Shown: positions 42,942-51,125, counted from the first letter of the stretch. The stretch: DNA of 64,000 bases from an uncultured Alcanivorax sp. (GCF_947258575.1 NZ_CAMYIV010000012.1:124001-188000); one strand, 5' to 3'. Made by a program: numbers and translations. Notes: a model not told the origin generated them from the letters alone.

Positions 42942-43676
42942 TCAGGGCGAATTCTCGCAGCCGCTGCTCAGGCAGCTTTCCACTTCAATGAGGCCGGTGG
43001 TCAGCACTGACTCATTGTTCACATCCAGGTAGAGCATCAGATTGCCGTTGCTGGATATCTCGACGATGGCATTGGGGTTGCCGGCCATCAGGGTGGCCAG
43101 GTCTGCCTTGCGCTCTTCGCCAAACAGGTTTCGGTAAAGCTGTTCGGTGAGCAGGTTCCAGGCTTCGCCGCCATCGTTCAGCCCGTTTAGCTGCATGCCG
43201 ACGATGGTCATCGGCAGCACCAGCGGGGTGTCTGACCCGGCGTTGCCGAGAAGGGTGCGGATATGCTCTCCGGACAGGGAGTTACCGGGCAGGGCCGGCA
43301 GGCCAAAACTCTGTGACGTGGAGCGGTTATACCAGGTGCGATTGCGCTGGTAATCAATCGGGCTCAGGCGCTCGGTGCGGGCCAGGGCGCTGTCCAGGGT
43401 TTCCGGTTGGTCGATGACAGTGGGGTCGCTGCTGGCCACCGGGTCGGGCTCATAATCCTGCGGGCAGGCTGCCTGATGGTTGGCTTGCTGACGATTGGCC
43501 TGCTTGTACTGCATCACCTGCAGCAGGAAGTCCGAGTAATCCGGGTAATCCTCAAGAGCCGGTTTGTCCGGCACGGCCACCGGGCTGCCACAGGGTGGCG
43601 GGGCCGATTCCTGGGCGGACAGGGGACTCAGCAGGCATAGGCTGCACAGGCCGAAGGCCAGAGCGCTAAATTTCAT
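42942..43676 (-). CDS. Exported cysteine-containing protein of unknown function
   Basis: A 244-aa protein with a Sec signal (about residues 1-21, ALAFGLCSLCLLSPLSA). Shares the P-E-x-L-D-x-A and YNR(S/T)T-x-x-SF-x-L...LPG blocks with the 197-aa gene downstream but has a longer C-terminal part (TPLVLPMTIVGMQLNGLND, VEISSNGNLMLYLDV) ending with a Cys pair, SCLSSGCENSP. Four or more cysteines in the mature part would suit periplasmic disulphides. Unknown family. It is divergent from rpsF. Confidence 0.65.
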   Translation of the reverse strand: MKFSALAFGLCSLCLLSPLSAQESAPPPCGSPVAVPDKPALEDYPDYSDFLLQVMQYKQANRQQANHQAACPQDYEPDPVASSDPTVIDQPETLDSALARTERLSPIDYQRNRTWYNRSTSQSFGLPALPGNSLSGEHIRTLLGNAGSDTPLVLPMTIVGMQLNGLNDGGEAWNLLTEQLYRNLFGEERKADLATLMAGNPNAIVEISSNGNLMLYLDVNNESVLTTGLIEVESCLSSGCENSP

Positions 43677-43809
43677 GGTCGTATCCCGTTCTTGTTGTTT
43701 TCCCTTTTATTTCAGGGATTTAGGGTTAACGACGCTTCTTGTAAGCGTTTGTAGCGTTTTGTTTCTACTGAGCATACGTCCGTCTTTACCGGATGGCAAC
43801 GGATATGCC

Positions 43810-43839
43810 TTGAGGAAAGGGCGTGCAATGGGATAGAAT
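43810..43839 (+). promoter_or_regulatory. Sigma-70 type promoter for the rpsF operon
   Basis: TTGAGG (43810-43815) and TAGAAT (43834-43839) are separated by 18 bases, followed by a GC-rich discriminator GCGCGC typical of stringently controlled ribosomal promoters. The remainder of the 287-base gap is AT-rich and shared with the divergent 244-aa gene. Confidence 0.6.
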
Positions 43840-43889
43840 CGCGCGCTTCCTGCGTCCTATAGGCTTTAGCCTGTCGAGCAGGTCTCCTT

Positions 43890-43922
43890 GCTTCACCGTC
43901 CAGCATCTGGCGGATGGGAAGC
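43890..43922 (+). ncRNA. Leader hairpin of the S6 operon (possible S6:S18 autoregulatory site)
   Basis: GCTTC-A-CCGTCC (43890-43901) pairs with GGATGG-GAAGC (43912-43922), leaving one bulged A and a loop of ten bases. A hairpin with a CCG-bearing stem ahead of rpsF is where many bacteria carry the S6:S18 binding element. The fit to that motif was judged by eye only. Confidence 0.35.
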
Positions 43923-43963
43923 TGAATTGATGCCGTGAGGTATCGCAACCGTAAGGAGCTAAC

Positions 43964-44305
43964 ATGCGTCATTACGAAGTTGTGTTCCTGGTTCACCCGG
44001 ACCAGAGCGAACAGGTGCCGGCCATGATCGAGCGTTATAGCGCGATCGTGACCGATGGTAAGGGCACCATCCACCGTCTTGAAGATTGGGGCCGTCGTCA
44101 GCTGGCTTACCCGATCAACAAGATCCACAAAGCCCACTACGTGATGCTGAACATCGAATGTGACGGCGAGACCCTGGGCGAGCTGGAAAACACTTTCCGC
44201 TTTAACGATGCCGTAATCCGTCACCTTGTGATTCGTTGCGACAAGGCGGCCTCCGAGCCGTCCCCGCTAGCCAAGAATGACGAGAAGGAGGGGGCTGCCA
44301 GCTGA
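43964..44305 (+). CDS. rpsF: 30S ribosomal protein S6
   Basis: S6 binds 16S rRNA with S18 on the platform of the small subunit. The protein begins [20 protein letters not shown] and contains [25 protein letters not shown], both diagnostic. 113 aa. A strong ribosome site (GTAAGGAGCTAAC) precedes the ATG. First gene of rpsF-priB-rpsR-rplI, with priB starting two bases after the stop. Confidence 0.98.
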   Translation: MRHYEVVFLVHPDQSEQVPAMIERYSAIVTDGKGTIHRLEDWGRRQLAYPINKIHKAHYVMLNIECDGETLGELENTFRFNDAVIRHLVIRCDKAASEPSPLAKNDEKEGAAS

Positions 44306-44307
44306 TT

Positions 44308-44622
44308 TTGGAAAGCAATCGCTGTGAACTCACTGGTGTGATTGTCACTTTGGAAAAAGTGATAGTGACGCCGGCAGGGGTACCGCGCCAACGCCTGTGG
44401 CTGGAGCATCGCTCCCGGCAACTGGAAGATGGCCATCCCCGCGAAGTCCAGGCCCGCATTGCCGTGATACTGGCAGGTGGGATGACCCGACAGGCGCAGA
44501 GCCTGAAAGAGGGTCAGCGCATTAAAGTTACCGGTTGCCTGAGTCGCGCCGGTTACAAAGGTGACGCCCGGGACCGTTTGCAATTGATTGCCCAAACGCT
44601 GGACACCCTCAACCAGGATTAA
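44308..44622 (+). CDS. priB: Primosomal replication protein N (PriB)
   Basis: PriB is a dimeric OB-fold protein that bridges PriA and DnaT in replication restart. The 104-aa protein has the OB-fold strands (ELTGVIVTLEKVIVTPAGVP, LWLEHRSRQ, RIKVTGCLSRAG). It starts with TTG at 44308, two bases after the rpsF stop (GAGGGGGCT lies upstream), so a non-ATG start coupled to S6 translation fits. Its position between rpsF and rpsR is the standard one. Confidence 0.9.
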   Translation: MESNRCELTGVIVTLEKVIVTPAGVPRQRLWLEHRSRQLEDGHPREVQARIAVILAGGMTRQAQSLKEGQRIKVTGCLSRAGYKGDARDRLQLIAQTLDTLNQD

Positions 44623-44637
44623 AGAGGAGATTATCCA

Positions 44638-44868
44638 ATGGCCCGTTTTTATCGCCGCCGCAAGTTCTGCCGCTTTACCGCGGAAGGTGTTGAGTACATC
44701 GATTACAAAGATCTCGACACCCTGAAAGCTTACATCACTGAAACCGGCAAGATCGTGCCTAGCCGTATTACCGGCACCAAGGCACGCTACCAGCGTCAGC
44801 TGGCCTCTGCGATCAAGCAGGCCCGCTTCCTGGCGCTGCTGCCGTACACTGACAGCCACGACAATTAA
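44638..44868 (+). CDS. rpsR: 30S ribosomal protein S18
   Basis: S18 pairs with S6 on the 30S platform. [17 protein letters not shown] at the start and the basic block [20 protein letters not shown] are characteristic. 76 aa, with AAGAGGAGATTATCC just before the ATG. Cotranscribed with rpsF, priB and rplI. Confidence 0.98.
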   Translation: MARFYRRRKFCRFTAEGVEYIDYKDLDTLKAYITETGKIVPSRITGTKARYQRQLASAIKQARFLALLPYTDSHDN

Positions 44869-44883
44869 GCCGAGGGGACCATC

Positions 44884-45336
44884 ATGCAAGTGATCCTGCT
44901 GCAAACGATCAAGAACCTGGGTGACCTGGGTGCTGTGGTGGATGTGCGTTCCGGTTACGGTCGTAACTTCCTGATTCCGCAAGGTAAAGCGTTGCCGGCT
45001 ACCAAAGGCAACCTGGCCGAAGTGGAACAGCGTCGCGCCGAGCTGGAGAAGCAAGCTGCCGAGCAGCTGGCCGCCGCCCAGGAACGTGGTGAAAAACTGA
45101 ACGAAGCCAGCGTGACCGTGACCTCCAAGGCCGGTGACGAAGGCAAGCTGTTCGGTTCCGTGGGTACCCGCGACATCGCCGACGCCATTACTGCTGCCAC
45201 TGGTGTGGAAGTGGAAAAGGCCGAAGTGAAGCTGCCCCACGGTGCTCTGCGTAACACTGGTGAGTACGACATCGACGTGGTTCTGCACGCCGACGTGACC
45301 GTGACCATCAAGCTGGCTGTGGTTCCTGCCGAGTAA
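44884..45336 (+). CDS. rplI: 50S ribosomal protein L9
   Basis: L9 has two globular domains joined by a long helix and binds 23S rRNA near the L1 stalk. [20 protein letters not shown] and [17 protein letters not shown] form the N-domain, followed by the helix (about residues 40-75) and the C-domain ([25 protein letters not shown]). 150 aa. Last gene of the operon and followed by a terminator. Confidence 0.98.
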   Translation: MQVILLQTIKNLGDLGAVVDVRSGYGRNFLIPQGKALPATKGNLAEVEQRRAELEKQAAEQLAAAQERGEKLNEASVTVTSKAGDEGKLFGSVGTRDIADAITAATGVEVEKAEVKLPHGALRNTGEYDIDVVLHADVTVTIKLAVVPAE

Positions 45337-45388
45337 TCGACAGTTGACCGACAACCGGTTTGCCCCTTGCGGGGCGCGGTGACAGAAT

Positions 45389-45421
45389 TAGGGCATTGTC
45401 CGCAAGGGCAGTGCCCTTTTT
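45389..45421 (+). terminator. Terminator after rplI
   Basis: AGGGCA/TGCCCT stem around TTGTCCGCAAGGGCAG (45390-45416) and five Ts. A smaller hairpin CCCCTTGCGGGG (45363-45374) precedes it. Together they close the S6 operon. Confidence 0.8.
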
Positions 45422-45433
45422 CGTTTAGTGACA

Positions 45434-45573
45434 AGTTGAAAGTTCAAAGTGGAAACGCGAGCCAATCCGGTGACAATTTCAGGGTTGCTGGCCGCGTTCA
45501 GGGCGTTGGCGCGGAGAGACGTTTAGAATGGCGCTTTCGCCCCCTGTCGCGTTGCAACTTTTAACTTTCAACT
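45434..45573. repeat. Heptad-arm palindrome (AGTTGAA type)
   Basis: Left arm: AGTTGAA, AGTTCAA, AGTGGAA (45434-45454), then ACGCGAG. Right arm inverted: AGTTGAA (45567-45573), AGTTAAA (45560-45566), AGTTGC, preceded by the inverted equivalent TCGCGTTGC. The interior (about 45462-45545) has no hairpin as strong as those of the 42155 and 49747 elements. Lies between the rplI terminator and dnaB, with its right arm ending 24 bases before the dnaB start. Confidence 0.75.
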
Positions 45574-45597
45574 TTCTCCTCTTATGTTGGTTGCCCC

Positions 45598-46992
45598 ATG
45601 AATGATGCCCTGTCGCTGGATAAACACCTGCCGGAAAACCTCCGGGTCCCCCCCAATTCCCTGGAGGCGGAACAGGCCATTCTGGGTGGCTTGTTGCTGA
45701 ATAACAGCGCCTGGGATGATGTCGCCGAGCGGATCAGCACGGAAGATTTCTATCGCAAGGAGCATCGCCAGATATTTTCCGTCATCGGGCAACTGGTGGA
45801 AGAGGAAAAACCCTGTGACCTGGTAACCGTGTCCCAGGCGCTGACCCATCTGGACCAGCTGGACGATGTGGGCGGCATGAACTATCTGTCAGAGCTGGCC
45901 CGCAATACGCCCAGTGCGGCCAATATCAACGCCTACGCAGATATCGTGCGTGAGCGCAGCATCCTGCGGCAGTTGATCCATGTGTCCCAGGATGTCACCA
46001 AGAACGCGTTCACCCCCCAGGGCCGCAAATCCCTGGAGATTCTTGATGAGGCGGAATCGGCGATTTTCCGCATTGCCGAACAGCAGAAGAAAGGGGCAGG
46101 CCCGCTGGACATCAAAACCGTGCTAAAAAAGGCGGTGGACCGCATTGATGAGCTCTACAAGCACAAGGGGTCGCTGACCGGTCTGACCACCGGTTTCGAG
46201 GAGCTGGACAAGATCACCTCCGGCCTGCAGCCCTCCGACATGGTGGTGATTGCTGCACGTCCTTCCATGGGTAAAACCACCTTTGCCATGAACTTGTGCG
46301 AGAACGTGGCGATCAAGAACGGCAAGCCGGTGCTGGTGTTCTCCATGGAAATGCCCGCCGATGCCATCGTCATGCGGATGCTCTCGTCCCTGGGCAGAAT
46401 CAATCAGAGTTCGATTCGCTCCGGTAACCTGGACAAGGATGATTGGCCGCGCATTACCTCTGCCATTCATATGCTCAGTGAGCAGAAGATTTTCATCGAT
46501 GACACTGCGGCCCTGAGCCCGCTGGAAATGCGTGCCCGGGCGCGCCGGGTTGCCCGGGAATGCGGTGGTGAGCTGGGCCTGATCATGGTCGATTACCTGC
46601 AGCTCATGCAGGTGCCCGGCGTAGAAAACCGGGTCAACGAAATTTCCGAGATTTCCCGTAACCTCAAAGGGCTGGCCAAGGAAATGAACTGCCCGGTACT
46701 GGCCCTTTCCCAGCTCAACCGTTCCCTGGAGCAGCGTCCCAACAAACGCCCGGTAATGTCCGACCTGCGGGAATCCGGGGCGATTGAACAGGATGCGGAT
46801 CTGATCGTGTTCCTCTATCGCGATGAGGTCTACAACAAGGAAACCAACGAAAAAGGCGTGGCGGAAATCATCCTCGGCAAGCACCGGAACGGTCCCATCG
46901 GCACCGTGCGCCTGGCGTTCCGGGGTGAATTCCTGCGCTTCGATGACCTGGCACCGGAATACTATGCGCAGCTATCAGCCATGGATGAATAA
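45598..46992 (+). CDS. dnaB: Replicative DNA helicase DnaB
   Basis: DnaB is the hexameric 5'-3' helicase that opens the replication fork. N-terminal domain (about residues 18-120, NSLEAEQAILGGLL), linker helix, and RecA-like C-domain with Walker A AARPSMGKTTFAMNLCENVA, LIMVDYLQLM (Walker B), SQLNRSLEQRPNKRP and DLRESGAIEQDADLIVFLYR. Length 464 aa, no intein. It follows the S6 operon, as in many gammaproteobacteria. Its stop TAA is immediately followed by a heptad element. Confidence 0.98.
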   Translation: MNDALSLDKHLPENLRVPPNSLEAEQAILGGLLLNNSAWDDVAERISTEDFYRKEHRQIFSVIGQLVEEEKPCDLVTVSQALTHLDQLDDVGGMNYLSELARNTPSAANINAYADIVRERSILRQLIHVSQDVTKNAFTPQGRKSLEILDEAESAIFRIAEQQKKGAGPLDIKTVLKKAVDRIDELYKHKGSLTGLTTGFEELDKITSGLQPSDMVVIAARPSMGKTTFAMNLCENVAIKNGKPVLVFSMEMPADAIVMRMLSSLGRINQSSIRSGNLDKDDWPRITSAIHMLSEQKIFIDDTAALSPLEMRARARRVARECGGELGLIMVDYLQLMQVPGVENRVNEISEISRNLKGLAKEMNCPVLALSQLNRSLEQRPNKRPVMSDLRESGAIEQDADLIVFLYRDEVYNKETNEKGVAEIILGKHRNGPIGTVRLAFRGEFLRFDDLAPEYYAQLSAMDE

Positions 46993-47068
46993 GACGCTGG
47001 ACGCTGGACGCCGGGTACCGGACGCGACGTTCCATTCTTTCGGCGTCGGGCGTCCGGCGTCCAGCGTC
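46993..47068. repeat. Heptad-arm palindrome (GACGCTG type)
   Basis: Left arm: GACGCTG, GACGCTG, GACGCCG, GGTACCG, then GACGCGACG (46993-47029), starting on the base after the dnaB stop codon. Right arm inverted: GACGCTG, GACGCCG, GACGCCC, GACGCCG (47041-47068). Loop of about 11 bases. It fills nearly the whole dnaB-alr gap and could fold into one long hairpin. The same units occur as a lone arm at 7551. Confidence 0.85.
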
Positions 47069-47082
47069 AGGCGGTATTGTCC

Positions 47083-48144
47083 ATGAGAGGAACCCGTATC
47101 GAAATCCGCCCCGGGGCGCTCAGGCACAATGCGCGGCGGGCCAGGACCCTGGCAGACGGTGGCGAGGTGTTTGCCATGATCAAGGCCGACGGATACGGCC
47201 ATGGTCTGACACTGGCAGCAGATGCCCTGGCTGGAGAGGTGGACGGCTTCGGGGTGGCGGTGCTGGAGGAGGCCCGTGCCCTGCGTGAGCATGGCATCAG
47301 TGAACCGATTCTGGTGGCGGAAGGTTTTTTTGATCGCGCAGAACTGGAACAGGCCAGGGCCTTGTCTCTGGAGATGGTCGTGCATTCCCCCTGGCAGGTG
47401 GCGCTGTTGCGAGATGACCCCGGCCCCCTGCGCCTGTGGCTGAAGCTGAATACTGGCATGAACCGCTTGGGACTACGTCCTGATAGTGCTTTGCAGGCCG
47501 CCGAACAATTGGCCGCTGCCGGCATGAACCCGGTGGGGGTGATGAGTCACTTTGCCTGCGCCGACGAAGCCGACGATGGTCGCACTGATACGCAGATGGC
47601 ACTGGCCGCTGAAGTTGCAAATAGCCTCGGCGTGCCTCTCTCAGCGGCGAATTCGGCGGCCCTGATCCGTTACCCCCATACCCGTGCCCAGCGGGTGCGG
47701 CCGGGCATCATGCTGTATGGGTCGTCACCCTTCGACTGGCAGAGCGCCGCGCAGCTGAATCTGGCGGTAAGCCACCGTTTCAGTGCCCGGCTGATCGCCA
47801 TCAATGAGATTCAGCCGGGTGACACGGTGGGTTATGGTGCCACCTGGACCGCAGCCCGGCCCGGCCGGATCGGCGTGGTAGCCGCCGGTTACGGTGACGG
47901 TTACCCGCGTCATGCACCCAGCGGCACTCCTGCCGCCGTCAATGGCCAGCCTACGGCGTTGGTGGGTCGTGTCTCCATGGATATGCTGACCATCGACCTG
48001 CATGGCATTGAGGCTGATATCGGTGACGAGGTTGAGCTGTGGGGAGATCTCGTGGATGTGGATCAGGTTGCCCGCGCCTGCGGCACCATCAGCTATGAAT
48101 TGTTCTGTCAGATTACCGGCCGGCCGGAACGAATCATCGCCTGA
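47083..48144 (+). CDS. alr: Alanine racemase
   Basis: Alr makes D-alanine for peptidoglycan using pyridoxal phosphate. The PLP lysine lies in MIKADGYGHGL (about residue 35), other family blocks are LKLNTGMNRLG, MSHFACADEADD and RPGIMLYGSSP, and the catalytic tyrosine is probably in DTVGYGATW (about residue 250). 353 aa from the ATG at 47083; a TTG two codons earlier is possible. It follows dnaB, a frequent pairing, across a heptad element that must also carry the ribosome site region. Confidence 0.95.
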   Translation: MRGTRIEIRPGALRHNARRARTLADGGEVFAMIKADGYGHGLTLAADALAGEVDGFGVAVLEEARALREHGISEPILVAEGFFDRAELEQARALSLEMVVHSPWQVALLRDDPGPLRLWLKLNTGMNRLGLRPDSALQAAEQLAAAGMNPVGVMSHFACADEADDGRTDTQMALAAEVANSLGVPLSAANSAALIRYPHTRAQRVRPGIMLYGSSPFDWQSAAQLNLAVSHRFSARLIAINEIQPGDTVGYGATWTAARPGRIGVVAAGYGDGYPRHAPSGTPAAVNGQPTALVGRVSMDMLTIDLHGIEADIGDEVELWGDLVDVDQVARACGTISYELFCQITGRPERIIA

Positions 48145-48167
48145 TTCGCGCAGTCGGTATCATGCGA

Positions 48168-48341
48168 AGCCGCTGTAGGAGCCCCGCTTGAGGCGCGAAA
48201 ACCAAGTGCGATTTCACCACAGAGAACACAGAGCTTTCAGAGAAAACCGGCTTATCCTCAGTTATCTCGGTGTCCTCTGTGGTAAAAGATTCTTCCCTTC
48301 AGGCCTGGATTCGCGCCTCAAGCGGGGCTCCCACAGCGGCT
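48168..48341. repeat. Nested palindromes: REP-like pair enclosing an ACCACAGAG-type inverted repeat
   Basis: Outer arms 48168-48199 and 48310-48341 are 32 bases each with a single mismatch and contain GTAGGAGCCCCGCTTGAGG. Inside, TTTCACCACAGAGAACACAG (from 48212) pairs with the inverse near 48267-48288 (CTCGGTGTCCTCTGTGGTAA). The inner type recalls a widespread intergenic sequence family. The whole fills most of the alr-radA gap; the radA ribosome site (AAGAAGGA) lies after it. Confidence 0.85.
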
Positions 48342-48375
48342 ATCGTAGAGAGTAATACATAAGAAGGACTTGTTT

Positions 48376-49743
48376 GTGGCCAAGAAAAAAACTGCCTTTG
48401 TGTGCACCGATTGTGGCGCTGATTTCCCCAAGTGGCAGGGGCAATGCCCCGCCTGTGGCACCTGGAATACCCTGCAGGAATTCGTCCATGACCCGGCTAC
48501 CCCCATGTCGAAAGGTGCCGGTAGCCGTGGCGGTTTTTCCGGGCAATTGTCCGAGGTGCAGAATCTGGGTGAGATCGTGCTGGCGGAAACGCCACGCATC
48601 AGTTCCAGCATGGGCGAGCTGGACCGGGTGCTGGGCGGTGGTCTGGTGCCGGGCTCGGCGATCCTGATTGGCGGGCACCCCGGTGCCGGCAAATCTACCC
48701 TGTTGCTGCAAACCTTGTGCAAGCTGGCGACTGTCCAGAAGTGCCTTTATATCACCGGGGAAGAGTCCCTTTCCCAGGTGGCCATGCGCGCTGACCGGCT
48801 CAAGCTGCCCAAGGAACAGCTGCGGCTGGCGGCGGAAACCGATGTGGAACAGATCCTGGATCTGGCTCGCAAGGAACAGCCCCGGGTGCTGGTGGTCGAT
48901 TCCATTCAGGTCATGTTCCTCGCCGCCTTGCAGTCCGCCCCGGGCAGCGTGGCCCAGGTGCGTGAGTGTGCGGCGGCGTTGACCCGTTTTGCCAAACAGA
49001 CCGGCACCGTGCTGCTGCTGGTGGGCCATGTCACCAAGGATGGCACCCTGGCTGGTCCCAAGGTGCTCGAGCATATGATCGACTGCTCGCTGATGCTGGA
49101 AGGCTCCACGGATTCACGGTTCCGCACCTTGCGTGGGCTGAAAAACCGTTTCGGTGCAGTCAACGAGCTGGGCGTGTTTGCCATGACCGGCGAGGGGCTG
49201 AAAGAGGTGAAAAACCCCTCTGCTATCTTCCTTAACCGGGCCGATGAGATCGCCTCCGGTTCCCTGGTGACGGTGGTCTGGGAGGGCACTCGTCCCTTGC
49301 TGGTGGAGCTGCAGGCGCTGGTGGATGCCTCCCACTTCGGCAACCCGCGCCGGGTTTGTGTGGGCCTGGAGGCAAATCGTCTGGCCATGTTGCTGGCGGT
49401 GCTGCATCGCCATGGTGGCATCCAGGTGGGGGATCAGGATGTGTTCATGAATGTGGTGGGTGGCGTCAAGGTCACCGAAACCGCCGCCGACCTGGCCCAG
49501 GTGCTGGCCATCGTCTCCAGCTTCCGCGATCGGGCCCTGGGGCGTGAGCTAGTGGTGTTCGGCGAAGTGGGCCTGTCCGGCGAAATCCGCCCGGTGCCCC
49601 AGGGCCAGGAGCGTCTTTACGAAGCGGTCAAACACGGCTTCAAGAAAGCCATTGTTCCCAAGGCAAACTTGCCGCGCCAGCTGCCGGAAGGGGTGGAGGT
49701 GATCGGGGTGAGTACGGTGGCGGAGGCGCTGGAATACTTGTGA
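48376..49743 (+). CDS. radA: DNA repair protein RadA
   Basis: RadA (Sms) is a DnaB-like branch-migration helicase acting in recombination. N-terminal C4 zinc motif CTDCGADFPKWQGQCPAC, RecA-like core with Walker A GGHPGAGKSTLLLQ, the family KNRFG motif (LKNRFGAVNELG) and a C-terminal Lon-protease-like domain (VGLSGEIRPVPQGQER). GTG at 48376 is preferred as it lies seven bases after AAGGA and gives MAKKKTAFVC; a TTG two codons upstream is too close to that site. 455 aa. Converges on a 4-TM gene. Confidence 0.95.
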   Translation: MAKKKTAFVCTDCGADFPKWQGQCPACGTWNTLQEFVHDPATPMSKGAGSRGGFSGQLSEVQNLGEIVLAETPRISSSMGELDRVLGGGLVPGSAILIGGHPGAGKSTLLLQTLCKLATVQKCLYITGEESLSQVAMRADRLKLPKEQLRLAAETDVEQILDLARKEQPRVLVVDSIQVMFLAALQSAPGSVAQVRECAAALTRFAKQTGTVLLLVGHVTKDGTLAGPKVLEHMIDCSLMLEGSTDSRFRTLRGLKNRFGAVNELGVFAMTGEGLKEVKNPSAIFLNRADEIASGSLVTVVWEGTRPLLVELQALVDASHFGNPRRVCVGLEANRLAMLLAVLHRHGGIQVGDQDVFMNVVGGVKVTETAADLAQVLAIVSSFRDRALGRELVVFGEVGLSGEIRPVPQGQERLYEAVKHGFKKAIVPKANLPRQLPEGVEVIGVSTVAEALEYL

Positions 49744-49746
49744 GGC

Positions 49747-49892
49747 AGTGAACAGTTAATAGTGAACAGTTAACAGTTGCGCGGCCAAGGGTTCCATTAT
49801 TTTTAACGCATGAGGCCGCGACCAAAATTTGGTCGCGGCCTCATGCGTTAGATAAGTCACAAGACAAAATCGCGAGCTGTTAACTGTTAACT
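49747..49892. repeat. Heptad-arm palindrome (AGTGAAC/AGTTAAC type) with a 23-bp perfect core
   Basis: Left arm: AGTGAAC, AGTTAAT, AGTGAAC, AGTTAAC, AGT (49747-49777), then TGCGCGGCC. Right arm inverted: AGTTAAC, AGTTAAC (49879-49892), adjoining CGCGAGC. The core 49804-49850 is a perfect inverted repeat with 23-base arms around one central A (GAGGCCGCGACC within). It lies between convergent radA and the 4-TM gene and supplies the latter's final Ser codon and stop (AGT-TAA). Sister of the element at 42155. Confidence 0.9.
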
Positions 49893-50327
49893 ATGGTCCG
49901 GGTGGAGCGTCACCCGATCCCCTTGCGCCCAGCACCAGGCATCGACGATGTCGAAGAACAGGCTCACCGCGTTGACCATCACTACGGCCACGGTGAAGGC
50001 CCATTGGCTTGGGGTCAGGAAGTCGTCGCCCCAGACGCCGGCGAGTTGGCCGAGCAGGCCTAGTTCCAGCGGTATCCAGGCGAGCAGATGAACCAGGGAC
50101 ATGTCCTTGTTCATGCCGCCGTGGTGCCACATGAGTGACAGATTTACCGCCAATACCAGCAGCAGAGCGAGGGCGGTGGCCTGGCCGCTGAAGCTCTCCA
50201 GCAGCAACAGGCTGGCGCCGTTCAGGGGTATCAGGACCAGCAGTACCCAGCCCTGTAGCCACAGGGGCAGGTTGCGAAAGGAATGCCAGATGCCCAGCAG
50301 GCGATGTGAGGTGGAGTTGCCTTCCAT
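49887..50327 (-). CDS. Four-helix membrane protein of unknown function (paralogue of 58061-58486)
   Basis: A 146-aa protein with about four transmembrane helices (LWLQGWVLLVLIPLNGASLL, ALALLLVLAVNLSLM, LVHLLAWIPLELGLLGQLAG, WAFTVAVVMVNAVSLFFDIV). Motifs shared with the protein after pstB are LPLW-Q-W, GMNK, H-L-AW-PLE and FD-VD...W..GDR, so they are paralogues. GGGAG inside the preceding DUF547 gene serves as ribosome site; the start is three bases after that stop, so it belongs to that operon. The last Ser and stop are encoded by the repeat element. Family unknown to me. Confidence 0.7.
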   Translation of the reverse strand: MEGNSTSHRLLGIWHSFRNLPLWLQGWVLLVLIPLNGASLLLLESFSGQATALALLLVLAVNLSLMWHHGGMNKDMSLVHLLAWIPLELGLLGQLAGVWGDDFLTPSQWAFTVAVVMVNAVSLFFDIVDAWCWAQGDRVTLHPDHS

Positions 50328-50330
50328 GAC

Positions 50331-51125
50331 TTAGCTCCCGTTGGTTTCACTGTTCAGTGACCAGTCATAATCCAGAAATTGGATCTTCAGCCGTTCTGCG
50401 TCCAGTGACTTTCGGTGGTTGGCGGGTATCTCCAGCGTATCCGCATACTGCAGAAAGTAATGGGAGAGGCTGCCGGCGGCATCGATAAAGTCGTCTTCAT
50501 ACCAGTCGAAGATCTTTGAGACTGCGAGATGTGGCGGTTTTTCGTTGAAGCGATTGCGCTGCCGATCGGTCAGAAAGCGACGGGTGCTGTCGGCCAGTTG
50601 CTGTTCCAGCTCCTTGGCCCGATAGGCTTCCGGGCGCAGGGCGGGGCAGCCCACGGAGGCGCAGTTCACAGCAAAATGAATGCGCGGATCCATCAGTGCG
50701 GGGTTGCCGCGAATCATCTTGTGCTCAACGTCGTCCAGGGTGCGTGCTTCACCCAGCAGGGTAAAGAAGCGCTGATCCCAGGGGCCGGAGAAGAAGGAAC
50801 CGATATCACGGATAGAGTCGGGCAGGGTGTCCTGGCGCAGGATCAGGTCGATGGTGAAGGCATTGTAGGCATTGATCAGAAAGGCCAGCTTTTCATCCCG
50901 AGGCCAGCTTTCGAAGTCATCTTTTGATACCTGCGAGAGAGCGCCCAGATACTCGTCCAGTGCTGCCCGATCCTTGCGCAAGCCTGGGTAATCAACGCTG
51001 GTGGTGACACCGCCCCGTTGCCATTGCACATGGTTGTCCAGCAACGCATCCCAACGTTGGTGATCAAAGGCCAGCAGTGGGCTGGCAAGAATCAACAGTA
51101 GTGGTAGCAGTAACCGAGCAGCCAT
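50331..51125 (-). CDS. DUF547 domain protein, exported
   Basis: A 264-aa protein with a Sec signal (about residues 1-20, LLLPLLLILASPLLAFD) and a DUF547 domain (about 35-245). Blocks include EKLAFLINAYNAFTIDLILR, a family-typical stretch, and HFAVNCASVGCPALRPEAY with its conserved Cys-x-x-x-x-Cys. DUF547 has no firmly known activity; the Asn, His and Cys conservation suggests a thiol hydrolase-like fold. The start at 51125 gives the signal peptide; upstream in-frame starts fall in the flavoprotein gene. It sits between the flavoprotein fusion and the 4-TM gene, all in one direction, and DUF547 genes often accompany arsenosugar-type clusters. Confidence 0.85.
   Translation of the reverse strand: MAARLLLPLLLILASPLLAFDHQRWDALLDNHVQWQRGGVTTSVDYPGLRKDRAALDEYLGALSQVSKDDFESWPRDEKLAFLINAYNAFTIDLILRQDTLPDSIRDIGSFFSGPWDQRFFTLLGEARTLDDVEHKMIRGNPALMDPRIHFAVNCASVGCPALRPEAYRAKELEQQLADSTRRFLTDRQRNRFNEKPPHLAVSKIFDWYEDDFIDAAGSLSHYFLQYADTLEIPANHRKSLDAERLKIQFLDYDWSLNSETNGS

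Noticed and set aside
42155-49892. Tandem 7-bp repeats as a CRISPR array or tandem-repeat locus
   Set aside because: Units are only seven bases with no spacers, and they occur as inverted arm pairs in gaps; no cas genes are present.
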